Source: Casuarina equisetifolia
Lineage: Eukaryota; Streptophyta; Magnoliopsida; Fagales; Casuarinaceae
NCBI GenBank assembly: GCA_028551475.1
Contig: CM052362.1
Location: 6,757,354 to 6,821,353 of the forward strand
Direction: 5' to 3'
Length of the DNA stretch: 64,000 bases
In this document: positions 10,737 through 21,443 of the stretch, piece after piece
Position numbering within the stretch: position 1 is the stretch's first letter
Layout of the letters: every line of letters begins with the position of its first letter
Translations under genes and position numbers: made by a program
Notes under the pieces: generated by a model
What the model was told of the DNA's origin: nothing
What the model saw: only the letters and a program-made list of their open reading frames with translations
Database searches by the model: none

Positions 10737-11216
10737 TTAGTAAGGCTTTTCACCTTCGTAATTTCCAGGAGGATCGTAGTTGCAAGTGATGAATATCCAC
10801 CCACTCTTGCACTTGACCCTGGCACACCCAAGATACTTGGTATTGCGCCAAACAACCTGGGTGTAATGCCCGCACTCATCATTAGCACAACTGTTCGTTT
10901 TGTGGTCATAGTTTTTCTCCTCACCAACCCACATATTCACTGCATCTACGCCACTCATGACTTCATAACCTTCAGCGATGTTCTCTCCAAATGGCCCATT
11001 TGAATGATCGAACACGCACTTCTCGATCCTCGAGTTAGCATATTTTTGAGCATAGGCTGCGACACGGTTGCTCCACTGAAGAGGAGGAACACCTACCTTA
11101 GCTCGAGCTTTATTATGTACCCTCAAGTAGTCTCCTTTTAGGTTTTGGGCTACAGAGACCTGCACTAGGCTTGAACCTATGAGGAAAATGGCTAGCAAGA
11201 ACTTGACCGGACCCAT
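10737..11216 (-). CDS. PR1: Pathogenesis-related protein 1 (intact)
   Basis: 159-aa single-exon PR-1. Signal peptide (FLLAIFLIGSSLVQVSVA) then QNLKGDYLRVHNKAR. CAP residues H34, E78, E114 and H117 are present; cysteines at 67, 110 and 115 plus three in the GCARVKC...TCNYD segment make six. The C-terminus [11 protein letters not shown] is a CAPE-type terminus that ends at PY. The stretch AEGYEVMSGVDAVNMWVGE resembles the gene at 21444 more than the LSCAQ-type loci, so it is probably the nearest outgroup to the X genes of the array. The ATG at 11216 gives a complete signal peptide. No lesion seen. Confidence 0.92.
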   Translation of the reverse strand: MGPVKFLLAIFLIGSSLVQVSVAQNLKGDYLRVHNKARAKVGVPPLQWSNRVAAYAQKYANSRIEKCVFDHSNGPFGENIAEGYEVMSGVDAVNMWVGEEKNYDHKTNSCANDECGHYTQVVWRNTKYLGCARVKCKSGWIFITCNYDPPGNYEGEKPY

Positions 11217-11270
11217 CCCAGGTAGATCTAGTTATTTGATTTCTGGTTCTTGGTGAGGAGGGAGATATGG

Positions 11271-11276
11271 TTTATA
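11271..11276 (-). promoter_or_regulatory. TATA box of the 10737-11216 PR-1 gene
   Basis: TATAAA on the minus strand in context AGATATAAACC, about 55 bp upstream of the ATG. Confidence 0.55.
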
Positions 11277-13157
11277 TCTACACAGCGGCTTCAACAAACA
11301 TTGGGGTTTTTGAAGGCAGAAGCTTCTAAATTAGCATCTTTTTAACTATTTTCTATCCGTTAAAAATTCTCAATTAACTAGTTAATGTATCTAATTATAG
11401 CTAATCCAATATGGTACTCATATTTATGTGGCTTGAGATTTTTCACGAAGTGCAGAATATGGTAAATTAGGGGGATGAGAGAGAGTGAAAGATAATATAT
11501 AAAAATAGATTTAAATGGATTGAACTCTAAAGAGCTATCTTGTAATAGAAATAGTCAAAATAAGATTACATTATGCGAAAGGTCAAATCCACTTCTCCTG
11601 AAAAGGTTTCATTAACGAGTGGTGTTAGTTAAACTTATAAAGTATATCACAAATATTTTCTTTTTTAATGTAAGACTTTGTTGTCCAGTATATTGTTATT
11701 TTAGGGACTTGTATAAATTTAGATGAAGTGTTTGTGATATACATTAGTGGTTAAAACTTTCTGATCTAAATACAGAGATCAGTTTGATATGCGTCTCCAC
11801 AACCCACAGTGACGTGGATGGTGGAAGATTTGGGTGGGTTAGGCATGAGTTGGATTTGAACCTATGAAGTGTATGTTGAGCAAAAACTTCGTCAACCCCA
11901 ATTTTAGGGTCCATCCAGATATAAGTTCTAGTTGATGTTGAAAAGTACGACAGAAAATTTAAGCTTTCATTCATTTGGGTAATTATAGGCAAGAGCTAGT
12001 GAATTGTTATGGACTAATTTTCTCCACTTATTTTCTCAATTGACTATTCGAAATTTCCAATTTTAATTATAATAATGTAGCCCACAGATGAACGTGGCAT
12101 GGGAATCCATTCTTTTTCTCTTTTTTTTTTTTTTTTTGGGTGCTGTGTTGGGGGGGGGGGGGGGGAGGGGGGGGGGGTGATATCTTAGGAAGACAGCACA
12201 TGTAAAGACAAATTAAACAATGTTGTGGTCCTTGCCGTAACGTTGGTGGGAAACTTAAACAAACAACGGATGAACTAGCATCATGGTGTTTAATATAAGA
12301 TAAATTGTAGTCCACTTTTGAAAAGATTTTCTTTTTGCCATCCATAGCTTTGGTAACTACTTCTTTTGCCATTTCATAAACTAAAGCCGCCTATTATCCT
12401 ACATCCTTTTTATATATGCTCTCTCTTGTCCACTTCTGAAGAACTTTTACTAAAATCTTGGAGTACTTTAATGTCGGAACAATCAACTTCTCTTGTACTT
12501 AAAGAAGATTAAGTTGAAGTAGCACAAAAGCGTTCATAGTCTGTGTAGTGGCCAAAGTTGCAACATGCTTGATCAAAGAATGATTTTGTTTCATATCACT
12601 TTGTGTGTTTAGAAATGACCCAAATGATGATTTCTTACTATATCAATTTGCTTCTTCGAGGCGTTGAAATAAGTGCTCAACAAATTTTCTCTGCCCTCAA
12701 AAGCATGTACCAAGAAGGACCAGAGTACTTTATGAAAAGTAAATGAAAGAAGTCACCTATTGGATAAAAGCAACATTTGTTATACTGTTGCTTGGATTCC
12801 CAGCGAAGAAACAGTTAAAGAAAATGACAGGTTTTGATGTTTTTCATTTGTCTTGGTTCACGCACATGGCACCAACTAAATTTGCACATAGGACAGCAGA
12901 GAAACGAACAACGGCCACAATTTGTAGATGCTCTGTCTTTGCATTCTGAAAACGATGCTCTTTTGCAGAGAACAGATGCTTTTAGAAACATGCCTGTCCC
13001 CTTCTAGGTTCAAGATTTTGTTTCGTTACCTTATCTCTTCCTCATAATGAATCTTCTTTGTTTACACTCTTGTCTTAAAAACTGATTTTAAGGAGAAAAC
13101 GAATTCCTTAATTCGTAAACAAAACAACTCAGTTTATTCCCATGCTCAATACGGAAT
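11277..13157. other. Intergenic; poly-T/poly-G tract at 12121-12178
   Basis: No gene seen. A T-run (about 12121-12137) followed by a G-rich run interrupted by one A (about 12150-12178) generates false polyproline frames. The rest is AT-rich and featureless to the eye. Confidence 0.5.
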
Positions 13158-13301
13158 GATATTCCTTAACCTTTTCTGGAATTAGATAGAATCAAAAAGA
13201 AAACCTCATTACTATGGCCTGAGGTCTGTACAACTAGAGCTGCAAGTTCGAGCATTAGCTCTTTTATTCTTATCCTTTCTCCCTTAAAAGGAACACAAAG
13301 A

Positions 13302-13790
13302 CTACTTCTTTTGGTAAGGGCGTTCGCCTTCATAATTCCCAGGAGGATCGTAGTTGCAAGTGATAAAGATCCAGTTGTTGTTACATTTGACCTTGGCACA
13401 CCCAAGATGCACTGAATTCGCCCACACAACCTGTGTGTAGTGCAGACACTCGTCGTTGACGCATTTGTTGCTCTCATAGTCGTAGTTTGGCTTTTCTCCC
13501 ACCCACATCCTGACTGCATCTGTACCCCTGAACGTCTCATAGCCTTCTGCAATATTCTCTCCGTATGGCCCATTTGAATGCTCCAATTCGCAGTCTTTGA
13601 TCCTCGTTTTTGCGTAGTTTCGAGCATAGGCTGCAACAGTGCTGTTCCAAGTCAGGGGAGGAACACCAACCTCTGCACGAGCGACGTTGTGCGCATCGAC
13701 GAAGTGGTCGTGAGGCCTTCGGGCATGGGAAACATGAGACAGAGTTAAACCAATGTAGCAAATGGCTAGGAAGATCTTGGTCAACCCCAT
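13302..13790 (-). CDS. PR1: PR-1, Y type, array unit A (intact)
   Basis: 162-aa single-exon PR-1. Signal peptide [18 protein letters not shown], then [18 protein letters not shown] residues H34, E78, E114 and H117 are present, and an N-glycosylation sequon NST is at 49-51. The CAPE-type segment [11 protein letters not shown] is followed by three extra residues QKK, so it does not end at PY as in most PR-1 proteins. The stop used by the X genes just after PY is a CAA codon here. The mature N-terminus starts with two arginines instead of the usual QN/QD. The ATG at 13790 is in a context conserved in all Y genes (CAAAGATGGGG). Confidence 0.92.
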   Translation of the reverse strand: MGLTKIFLAICYIGLTLSHVSHARRPHDHFVDAHNVARAEVGVPPLTWNSTVAAYARNYAKTRIKDCELEHSNGPYGENIAEGYETFRGTDAVRMWVGEKPNYDYESNKCVNDECLHYTQVVWANSVHLGCAKVKCNNNWIFITCNYDPPGNYEGERPYQKK

Positions 13791-13830
13791 CTTTGAGAAA
13801 AATTTACGTGAATGAGACGAAAGATTTAGG

Positions 13831-13839
13831 CATTTATAG
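13831..13839 (-). promoter_or_regulatory. TATA box, Y gene unit A
   Basis: CTATAAATG on the minus strand, about 41 bp upstream of the ATG at 13790; the same element occurs in the other Y copies. Confidence 0.55.
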
Positions 13840-15055
13840 GGTCTCTGTTCATTGGGTTGTTTATGGGCAAGGCATGGTGAATGGTATTACCCTATTCCTC
13901 TCCATGATATTCTCAACTGCCAGAATTAAAACAAGACCGTAAGAACTGTATTTGTCCATTTGGGGGGGATTATCTACCTTTTATTCAGTTTCCTTTAGTT
14001 ATTCATTTCTTAAACCAAATCTAAAATACTTACTATCACCTTAATAATAATGTCAAAAAGTTCATCCCCAGCCAACTAGTTTGTTGGCTGAAAGGTTCTT
14101 TTTTATCTAAATCTCATGTCAAAGATCTATTTTTGAGAACGGAATTTTAATTCTTCATACTAAGCATCATCAAACTCAAGGTTGTAAGTCTTGAAGACAC
14201 AAGTGAACCTTTCACCAAAAGGCCTCATTGAAGAAAGAGTGTTCAAATGGTATTAAGAAGATCTTTTACCAAGGGATGAATTATATGGTAGAGTTCTCAA
14301 GAGTTAAGGATAGTATTTCTTCCATCTATCTAAAACTTGAAGAAAGCATATACATTATAATAGAAGTTGAGTGGCTCCTCTATTTTCTCCACCTTACTCT
14401 TTTTCACATCTAATTACTTATAGCCAAATAAAATCCTTGAACTATGTGGCTTCAAATTTCAATATATGCTAATAGAGGCATCTGTCCATAATAATCTTTA
14501 TTTTTTCACTTTTTTCCTATTAAATGTCAGGGTCTTTTTTATTTAACCTTTTTATCATATTTTTTATTTTTGGGAACCCATTTATGTAATTGATTAATCA
14601 TATTTGTTCAAATATAAAGAATATATGTTAAAGGTTATGTGACCTAACATAATTAAAGCCCATGCTACTGTTGAGCCGATTTTATGAAAAATAGGATATT
14701 CTAACATGGCATGATTGCCTTCCATTGGAGGATAAACATTTTTATTGAGCAATATTTCCCATTTTTGGATTGGGAAAGTTTCTTAAAATTGATATAACAT
14801 AAATATCATATTACCAAAATCTTATTTAGAATCCTCTTTATAAAGAAAAGAAACTCTACTCTTAACTCAACTTTTAAACTTTTTAGCACAAGAAGAGGAA
14901 AAGATAACCTATAATTAAACCAAAATCGCATGAAAATAATTGTAGCTGCGAATCTAATGTTGTGCTTCTAAAAGTAGAGTCTCGTTATAAGCTTTTTCAG
15001 TAATGTTGACGAGACTGTGTTTCACGGCAACCATGACAGAAGGCACCACAAGAGG

Positions 15056-15061
15056 AGTCAA
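15056..15061 (-). promoter_or_regulatory. W-box-like TTGACT in an orphan X promoter (unit A)
   Basis: TTGACT (minus strand) is conserved in all three retained X promoters (15056, 19153, 22153). TTGAC is the WRKY-binding core known from PR gene promoters; function here is inferred. The X gene this promoter would drive is deleted: spacer sequence joins the promoter at about 14925 around AAAATCGCA, close to AAAATCACA in unit C. Confidence 0.4.
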
Positions 15062-15296
15062 ACTTTTTTGCATGTGGCACGACATCACTGATAATGATGT
15101 AAACGTATGAAGTTGGAACCATGGTTATTAGATTTGTTCGGCGGACAGATATTCCTTAATCTTATCAGGAATTAGACAGAATCAAAAGCAAAACCTCATC
15201 ACTACGGCCTGAGGTCTGTAGAAGTAGAGATGTATGTTCGAGCATTAGCTCTTTTATTCTTATCCATTGTCCTGTCCCTTCAAAGGAACACAAAGA

Positions 15297-15785
15297 TTAC
15301 TTCTTTAGGTAAGGGCGTTCTCCTCTGTAATTCCCAGGAGGATCGTAGTTGCAAGTGAAAAAGTTCCGGTTGTCGTTACATTTGACCTTGGCACACCCAA
15401 GATGCACTGAATCCGCCCACACAACCTGTGTGTAGTGCAGACACGCGCCGTTAATGCATGTGTTGCTCTCATAGTTGTAGTTTGGCTTTTCATCCACCCA
15501 GGACCTGACTGCATCTACACCCCTGAACTTCGCACCGCCATATGCAAGATTCTCTCCGTATGGCCCATTTGAATGCACCAGTTGGCAGTCTTTGATCCTC
15601 TTATATGCATAGTTTCGAGCATAGGTTGCAACAGTGGTGTTCCAAGTCAGGGGAGGAACACCAACCTCTGCACGAGCGACGTTGTGGGCATCGACAAAGT
15701 GGTCCAGACGCCTCTGGGCTTGGGAGACATGGGACAGGATTAAACCAGTGCAGCAAATGGCTAGGAAGATCTTGGTCAACCCCAT
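15297..15785 (-). CDS. PR1: PR-1, Y type, array unit B (intact)
   Basis: 162-aa single-exon PR-1 closely related to the unit A gene. Signal peptide IFLAICCTGLILSHVSQA, then [18 protein letters not shown] residues are kept, with GACLHYTQ in place of DECLHYTQ, so the glutamate before CxHY is lost. The sequon is NTT. PPGNYRGERPY is extended by LKK before a TAA stop. AYGGAKFRGVDAVRSWVDE differs from the AEGYE... of the unit A gene. Confidence 0.92.
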   Translation of the reverse strand: MGLTKIFLAICCTGLILSHVSQAQRRLDHFVDAHNVARAEVGVPPLTWNTTVATYARNYAYKRIKDCQLVHSNGPYGENLAYGGAKFRGVDAVRSWVDEKPNYNYESNTCINGACLHYTQVVWADSVHLGCAKVKCNDNRNFFTCNYDPPGNYRGERPYLKK

Positions 15786-15825
15786 CTTTGAGGAGAATTT
15801 ACGTGAATAAGACGGAGGATTTAGG

Positions 15826-15834
15826 CATTTATAG
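15826..15834 (-). promoter_or_regulatory. TATA box, Y gene unit B
   Basis: CTATAAATG on the minus strand, about 41 bp upstream of the ATG at 15785. Confidence 0.55.
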
Positions 15835-16940
15835 GCTCTCTGCTCATTTGGTTGTTTATGGGCAAGGCATGTTAAATGGTATTCTCAACTAACAGTTTTA
15901 AAACCAGAGCGTATGAACTGTATTTGTCCATTTTGGGAGGACTACCTACCTTCTATTCGATTTTCTTTAGTTATTCATATATTAAACCAAATCCTAAATA
16001 CTCAGTATCTCCTTAATGTTCGTGTCAAAAAGGTCAAAGACTTGACCCAACTAGTTTGCTAGCTAAAAGATTTTTTTTTTATCTAAATTTTATCTTATAG
16101 ATCTATTTTTTAGAATAAAATTTTTGTCCTTCATACTAAGCATCATCAAACTCAAGATTGTAAGTCTTGAAGACCCAAGTCCACCTTTTTCTAAGATGTA
16201 TCATTGAGGAAAGGGGTATACAAATGGTGTTAAAAAGTTCTTTTATCAGAGGAATAAATTACATGATAGAGTTCTCAAGAGTTAAGGATAATGTTTTCTC
16301 CATCCATCTAAAACATGAAAAAAGTATATACATTATAATACAAGTTGAGTGGATCTTTTTTATTTTCTTCACCTTATTCTCCCTTGATCATTTCTCACAT
16401 GTAATTACTTATAGCCAAATAAAATCCTTTTTAACTTTTGTGACTTGAGATTTTAACATACACAAAAAGAGACATATCTTCATAATAATCTTTATTTTTC
16501 CACTTTTTTCCCATCAAATGTCAAGGTCTTTTTCTCTTTTTGATTTTTTATCATATTTGCTATTTTTATGAACCCACTTATGTAATTGATCAATCAAATT
16601 TGTTGAAATATAGATAACAAATGTTAAGGATCATGTGACATATGTTCCTAATCGTGTTTGGAAATATTTTTGTAATAAATAAGGATCATTCTATTGTTGA
16701 GCTGGTTTTAGTGAAAGATATTGTAAAATGGTATGACAGCCTTCTATCGGTGCATAAACATTTTTATTGATAATTTCTCATTGTTGGATTGAAAAGGTTT
16801 ATCAAAATTGATAAATCATAACTATCATACTACCAAAATCTTACTTAGAATCCTATTTATAAAGAAAAAATATACTATTAAGTCAACTTTTAAATGGAAT
16901 TGAACCTTTTAACAAAAGTAAAAGAAAAAATAACATATAA

Positions 16941-16986
16941 TTAAACCAATGCAGCAAATGGCTAGCAAGATCTTGGTCAAACCCAT
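16941..16986 (-). pseudogene. Y-type PR-1 start fragment, unit C
   Basis: Only the ATG (16986) and about 15 codons of the signal peptide (MGLTKILLAICCIG) remain. The reading then passes at TTAAACCAAT (16941-16950) into spacer sequence that in the other units ends ATAATTAAACCAA. The same TTAAACCAAT string occurs in intact Y coding sequence (unit A, about 13744). The junction is thus a deletion through about 10 bp of microhomology that removed the rest of the gene and its 3' flank. The TATA box remains. Confidence 0.8.
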
Positions 16987-17026
16987 CTTTGAGAAGAATT
17001 TACGTGAATGAGACAAAATATTTAGG

Positions 17027-17035
17027 CATTTATAG
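17027..17035 (-). promoter_or_regulatory. Retained TATA box of the truncated Y gene
   Basis: CTATAAATG, at the same distance from the residual ATG as in the intact Y genes. It could still initiate transcription into spacer DNA. Confidence 0.45.
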
Positions 17036-18304
17036 GCTTTATGTTCATTTGGTTGTATTCTCAGTTGACAATTTTAAAACCACAGTGAATGCATTGTATT
17101 TGTCCTTATGGAGAGAATCACCTACATTTTATTCAATTTTTCTCAATTACTCATATCTCAAACCAAATTTAAAATACCTACTATAACCTTAATAATGTCA
17201 AAAGGTTCAAAGACTCAACCCAACTAATTTGCTAGTTGAAAGGTCCTTTTTTATCTAAATTTTATGTCATAGATTTAAAAAAATAGAACTTTTGAATGTC
17301 TTGAAGACACAAAATGCCTTATTAAATAAAGGGTGTTCAAATGGTGTTGAGAGGATCTTTTACTTAGGGAATGAATTATATGGTAGAGTTCTCAATGATT
17401 AAGGATAGTGTCTCCTCCATCAATTTAGAGCCTTAAGAAAGCATATACATTGTAATAGAAGTTGAGTAGCTCTTCTCTATTTTCTCCACCTTACCTTTAG
17501 TTGACCGCTTTTCACATCTAATTATTTATAGCCAAATAAAGTCATTGAACTATGTGGCTTCACATTTGAACATATGCTAAAAGTGGCATCTCTTCATAAT
17601 AATCTTTATTGTTTCACTTTTTTCCTATCAAATGTCAGGGTCTTTTCTATTTTACCTTTTTATCATATTTGTATTTTTAGGAACCCACTTATGTAATTGA
17701 TCCATAAAATTTTTTCAAATGTAAATAACATATGTTAAAGATTAAGTGAAATACCACAATGAAACACCCTTCTATTGTTGGGCCATTTTTAATGAAATAT
17801 AAGATATTCTAACATGGTATGCAGCTTTCTAAAAGTGGGTAAACATTTTTATTGAGAAATGTTTCCTATTTTTGGATTCAGAAAGTTTATTAAAATTGGT
17901 ATAGCAGAAATATCATACTATCAAAATCTTACTTAGGATCCTATTTATAAAGAAAAAAAAAGTTATACCCTTAACTCAACTTTCAAATAAAATTAAACTT
18001 TTTATAGGAGAGAAAAAAATAATAAATAATTAAACCAATAGCTCTCTCTCTCTATTCTACAACGGATGGGAGAAGCTTTACTAGATGGTACAGAAACCGT
18101 AACTTTCTTCTTCACTAACAATAGCAACTTCATTTTTGTCACAGCCAACCAAACATAGGCAATAGATCACTTCCAAACTATACAGATGAATAACACACTT
18201 TAGATAACCAAAAAAAAACCCATTTAGTGACGACGCTTGCCCTCATAGTATCATGGAGGATCATAGTTGCAAGTCACAAAGATCCACCCATTGTTGCATA
18301 TCAC

Positions 18305-18540
18305 AAAACATAAAGGGGGAGAAAAGGAGAAAACATGAAACCAATGAGTAAGAGAATTCAAATGTATTGAATCAGTAGTGAGTTGAATTTTATAGGACCA
18401 TGTCTATATATACACAACTAGACCTAACTTACATGGTAATTGTAATGCTATACATGAAAAATATTTTACCTAATGCAATCAAGAAAGCACAATGCAATCA
18501 GAAGACCTAATAAGATATGCATTAATTATATTATCAACAT
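18305..18540. mobile_element. Unidentified insertion in the X-type pseudogene
   Basis: About 235 bp of AT-rich sequence absent from the intact X gene. It is flanked by the similar but not identical strings ATTGTTGCA and ACATTGCA, which may be a degraded target duplication. No family recognised. Boundaries are approximate. Confidence 0.4.
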
Positions 18541-18573
18541 TGCACTTTACCTTGGCACACCCAAGATGCACCG

Positions 18574-18719
18574 CTGTACCGCTGTACCGCTTTAGGGGTG
18601 ACCCCTTGGCCTAATGAAAAAGGCTAAGGAACTCCTAACAGGTGAGTCCACTAGGTCAGGGGTTCAACACCCCCTTTCCCTCCTCATGTGCGTGAGTTAT
18701 TAGAGGAAAAAAAAAATTA
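18574..18719 (+). mobile_element. tRNA-derived SINE with 8-bp target duplication
   Basis: The 146-bp insertion is bounded by perfect 8-bp repeats ATGCACCG (18566-18573 and 18720-18727), and the intact gene has one such site (ATGCACTG). It contains a box A-like TGGCCTAATGAAAAAGG (18607-18623), a box B-like GGTTCAACACC (18661-18671) and an A-rich 3' end (GGAAAAAAAAAATTA). Spacing and layout fit a plant Pol III SINE. The 5' end holds a small repeat, CTGTACCG. Confidence 0.8.
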
Positions 18720-19152
18720 ATGCACCGAGTCATGCCAGACGACCAAGGTGTAGCGCCCACACTAGTCACCAACGCATAAGTTGCCACCGTATAGTTCCAA
18801 GACAGCGAACTGACACCAACCTTGGCACGAGCTGCATTGTGGGCAATAACAATGTCTTGGTCGGCGTTTTGGGCTAACGCGACATTTGTTAGGGTTCAAC
18901 CCATAAAATATATGGTTAACAACTGGCTGATGAACTCATTCTAAAAGCACGGCAGTTGGACGTTGGAATGTTGGTTATTGGTGGAAATGGGACGTAATAC
19001 GAGGTAGGGAAAACGAAAATCACAAGAAAATAATTGTAGCTGCGAATCTAATGTTGTGTTTCCAAAAGTAAAGTTTCGTTATCCGCTGTCAATAATGTTG
19101 ACAAGACCGAGTGTTTCACGGCAACCATCATAACTTAAGGCACCGTAAGGAG

Positions 19153-19158
19153 AGTCAA
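19153..19158 (-). promoter_or_regulatory. W-box-like TTGACT, X promoter unit C
   Basis: The conserved counterpart of the sites at 15056 and 22153, upstream of the broken X gene. Confidence 0.35.
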
Positions 19159-19386
19159 ACTTTTCTGCATGTGATACGACATCACTGATAATGATGTAAA
19201 CGTATGAAGTTGGAATCATAGTTATTAAATTTGTTAGACGGACAGATATCCCTTAACTTTTATGGAATTAAACATAATCAAAGGAAAACCTCATTACTAT
19301 GGCCTGAGGTCCGTACATCTAGAGCTGCATGTTCGAGCATTAGCTCTTTTATTCTTATGCTTTGTCCCTTCAAAGGAACACAAAGA

Positions 19387-19875
19387 TTACTTCCTTAGGT
19401 AAGGGCGTTCGCCTTGTTGATTCCCAGGAGGATCGTAGTTACAAGTGATAAGGACGCGGTTGTCGTTACATTTGGCCTTGGCACACCCAATATACACTGA
19501 CTTCTCCCACACAACCTGTGTGTAGTGCTCACACCAGCCGTCGACGCATTTGTTGCTCTCATAGTCGTAGTTTGGCTTTTCACTCACCCACGACCAAACT
19601 GCATCCATAGCCCTGAACTTCTCATTGCCTTGTAAAATATTCTCTCCGTATGGCCCATTTGAATGCGCCAATTCGCAGTCTTTGATCTTCGTATATAAGT
19701 AGTTTCGAGCATAGGCCGCAACAGTGCTGTTCCAAGTCAGGGGAGGAACACCAACCTCTGCACGAGCGACGTTGTGGCCATCGAGGAAGTGGTCGTAAAT
19801 CCTTTGGGCTTGGGAGACATGGGACAGGGTCAAACCAATGCAGCAAATGGCTAGGAAGATCTTGGTCAACCCCAT
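19387..19875 (-). CDS. PR1: PR-1, Y type, array unit D (intact, divergent)
   Basis: 162-aa single-exon PR-1. Signal peptide [18 protein letters not shown], then QRIYDHFLDGHNVAR. CAP residues H34, E78 and the HYTQ histidine are kept; the loop reads CVDGWCEHYTQ. The NST sequon is at 49-51. It has more non-conservative changes than its sisters (ENILQGNEKFRAMDAVWSW; VVWEKSVYIGCAKAKC), yet no stop or frameshift. The CAPE-type segment PPGNQQGERPY is extended by LRK. Relaxed constraint or a shifted role are both possible. Confidence 0.9.
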   Translation of the reverse strand: MGLTKIFLAICCIGLTLSHVSQAQRIYDHFLDGHNVARAEVGVPPLTWNSTVAAYARNYLYTKIKDCELAHSNGPYGENILQGNEKFRAMDAVWSWVSEKPNYDYESNKCVDGWCEHYTQVVWEKSVYIGCAKAKCNDNRVLITCNYDPPGNQQGERPYLRK

Positions 19876-19915
19876 CTTTGAGAAGAATTTACGTGAATGG
19901 GATGAAAGATCTGGT

Positions 19916-19924
19916 CATTTATAG
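19916..19924 (-). promoter_or_regulatory. TATA box, Y gene unit D
   Basis: CTATAAATG on the minus strand, about 41 bp upstream of the ATG at 19875. Confidence 0.55.
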
Positions 19925-21443
19925 GCTCTCCGTTCGTTTGGTTGTTTATGAGCAACGTATTGCGAATGGTATTACCCTATTCCTCTCCATGATATTCTCT
20001 ACTGACAGAATTAAAGCTAAAGCGGACGAAATATACCTGTCCATTTTGGGAGGATTACATACCTTCTATTCAATTTTCTTCAATTATTCAGATCTTAAAC
20101 CAATTCTAAAATACTTACTACCACCTTAATGATAATGCCAAAAAACTCAAAGACTTGACCCAACTAATTTGCTAGTTGAAAGGTCATTTTTTATCTAAAT
20201 TTTATGTCATAGATCTATTTTTGAGAATGGAACTTTAATCATTTATACTGAACATCATCGAACTCAAGGTCGTAGGTCTTGAAGATCCAAGTTTATATTT
20301 TTTAAAAAAGTCTCATTGAAGAAAGGGGTATCCAAATGATGTTAAGAAAATATTTTATTAAGGGAATGGATTACATGGTAGAATTCTTAGGGGTTGAATA
20401 TAGTGTTTCTTGCATCCATCTAAAACACATAGAAAGGATATACATTATAATAAAAGTTGAGTGGCTCTTTTCTATTTTCTCCACCTTAGTCTCCAATTGA
20501 CCATTTCTCACATCTAGTTAGCTATAGGCAAAAAAAATCCTTGAACTTCGTGGCTTAAAATTGCAACATATGCTAAAAAAGGCATCTCTTCATAATAATC
20601 TTTATTTTTCCACTTTTTTTCCTCCCAAATGTTAGGGTCTTTTTCTATTTTTCCTTTTCTAACATTTTTGTTATTTTTAGGAACCCACTTATGTAATTGG
20701 TCAATCAAATTTGTTGAAATATAAATAATATATGTTAAAGATTATGTGACATAACATTACTTAAATTGTGTTTGGAAATTTTTTTATAATAAATAAAGAA
20801 CTTTCTATTGTTCAACCGATTTTAATGAAAGATAGGATATTCCACCATGGTATGGCAGCCTTCTGTAGGTCAATAAACATTTTTACGAGTAATATTTTCT
20901 CATTTTTTGGACTGAGAAATTTTGTTAAAATTGATATATCATAAATATCATATTACCAAAATCTTAATTAGAATCCTCTTTATAAATAAAAAAAAATCTA
21001 CTCTTTTTTTAAAAAAAATAAAAGGTAAAGTATTATATATCACAAAAAAATATATATATAAAATTTAATTTTAATATTATCATTGAGGTCCAAAACTATA
21101 TTTGATTAACTTTAAAGTTCTTGCAAATATTTATTATAATTTATAAGTTTTACTCTCTTTATTGATGAAATCTTGTATTTCACATTCATCTTAATTTTTA
21201 TAATAATGGTTAAGATATCTAGACTTTTAAATAAAATTAAACTTTTAACAAAAAGAGAAGAAAATAACATATAATTTAACCAATATCTCTCTCTATCCTG
21301 CAAAGGATGGGAGAAGCTTTACTCGATCATACAGAAATCTTAATAATAGCGATGACTTCATTTCCACCACAAAAGGTACACAACATATAACTTACACACA
21401 GTACAGATAAACAGCATCCTTTCAGATAACCAGGAAAACCCAT

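Larger units (their letters stand above)
18224..18939 (-). pseudogene. X-type PR-1 pseudogene, unit C
   Basis: Homologous end to end with the intact X gene at 21444-21923 but broken in several ways. (1) Extra sequence of about 235-240 bp around 18305-18540 lies between ATTGTTGCA and ATTGCACTT. (2) A SINE sits at 18574-18719. (3) A deletion of about 163 bp, by comparison with 21594-21757, fuses two similar 10-mers (GCATGAGTTG and GCATAAGCTG). It removes the middle of the CAP domain including the PYGEN glutamate. (4) There are many substitutions, including around HYTQ. The start (18939) and terminal codons can still be placed. Confidence 0.85.

Noticed and set aside
18600-18672. Functional tRNA gene
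   Set aside because: Box A/B-like strings present, but no cloverleaf with matched acceptor stem; target duplication and A-rich tail show a SINE.
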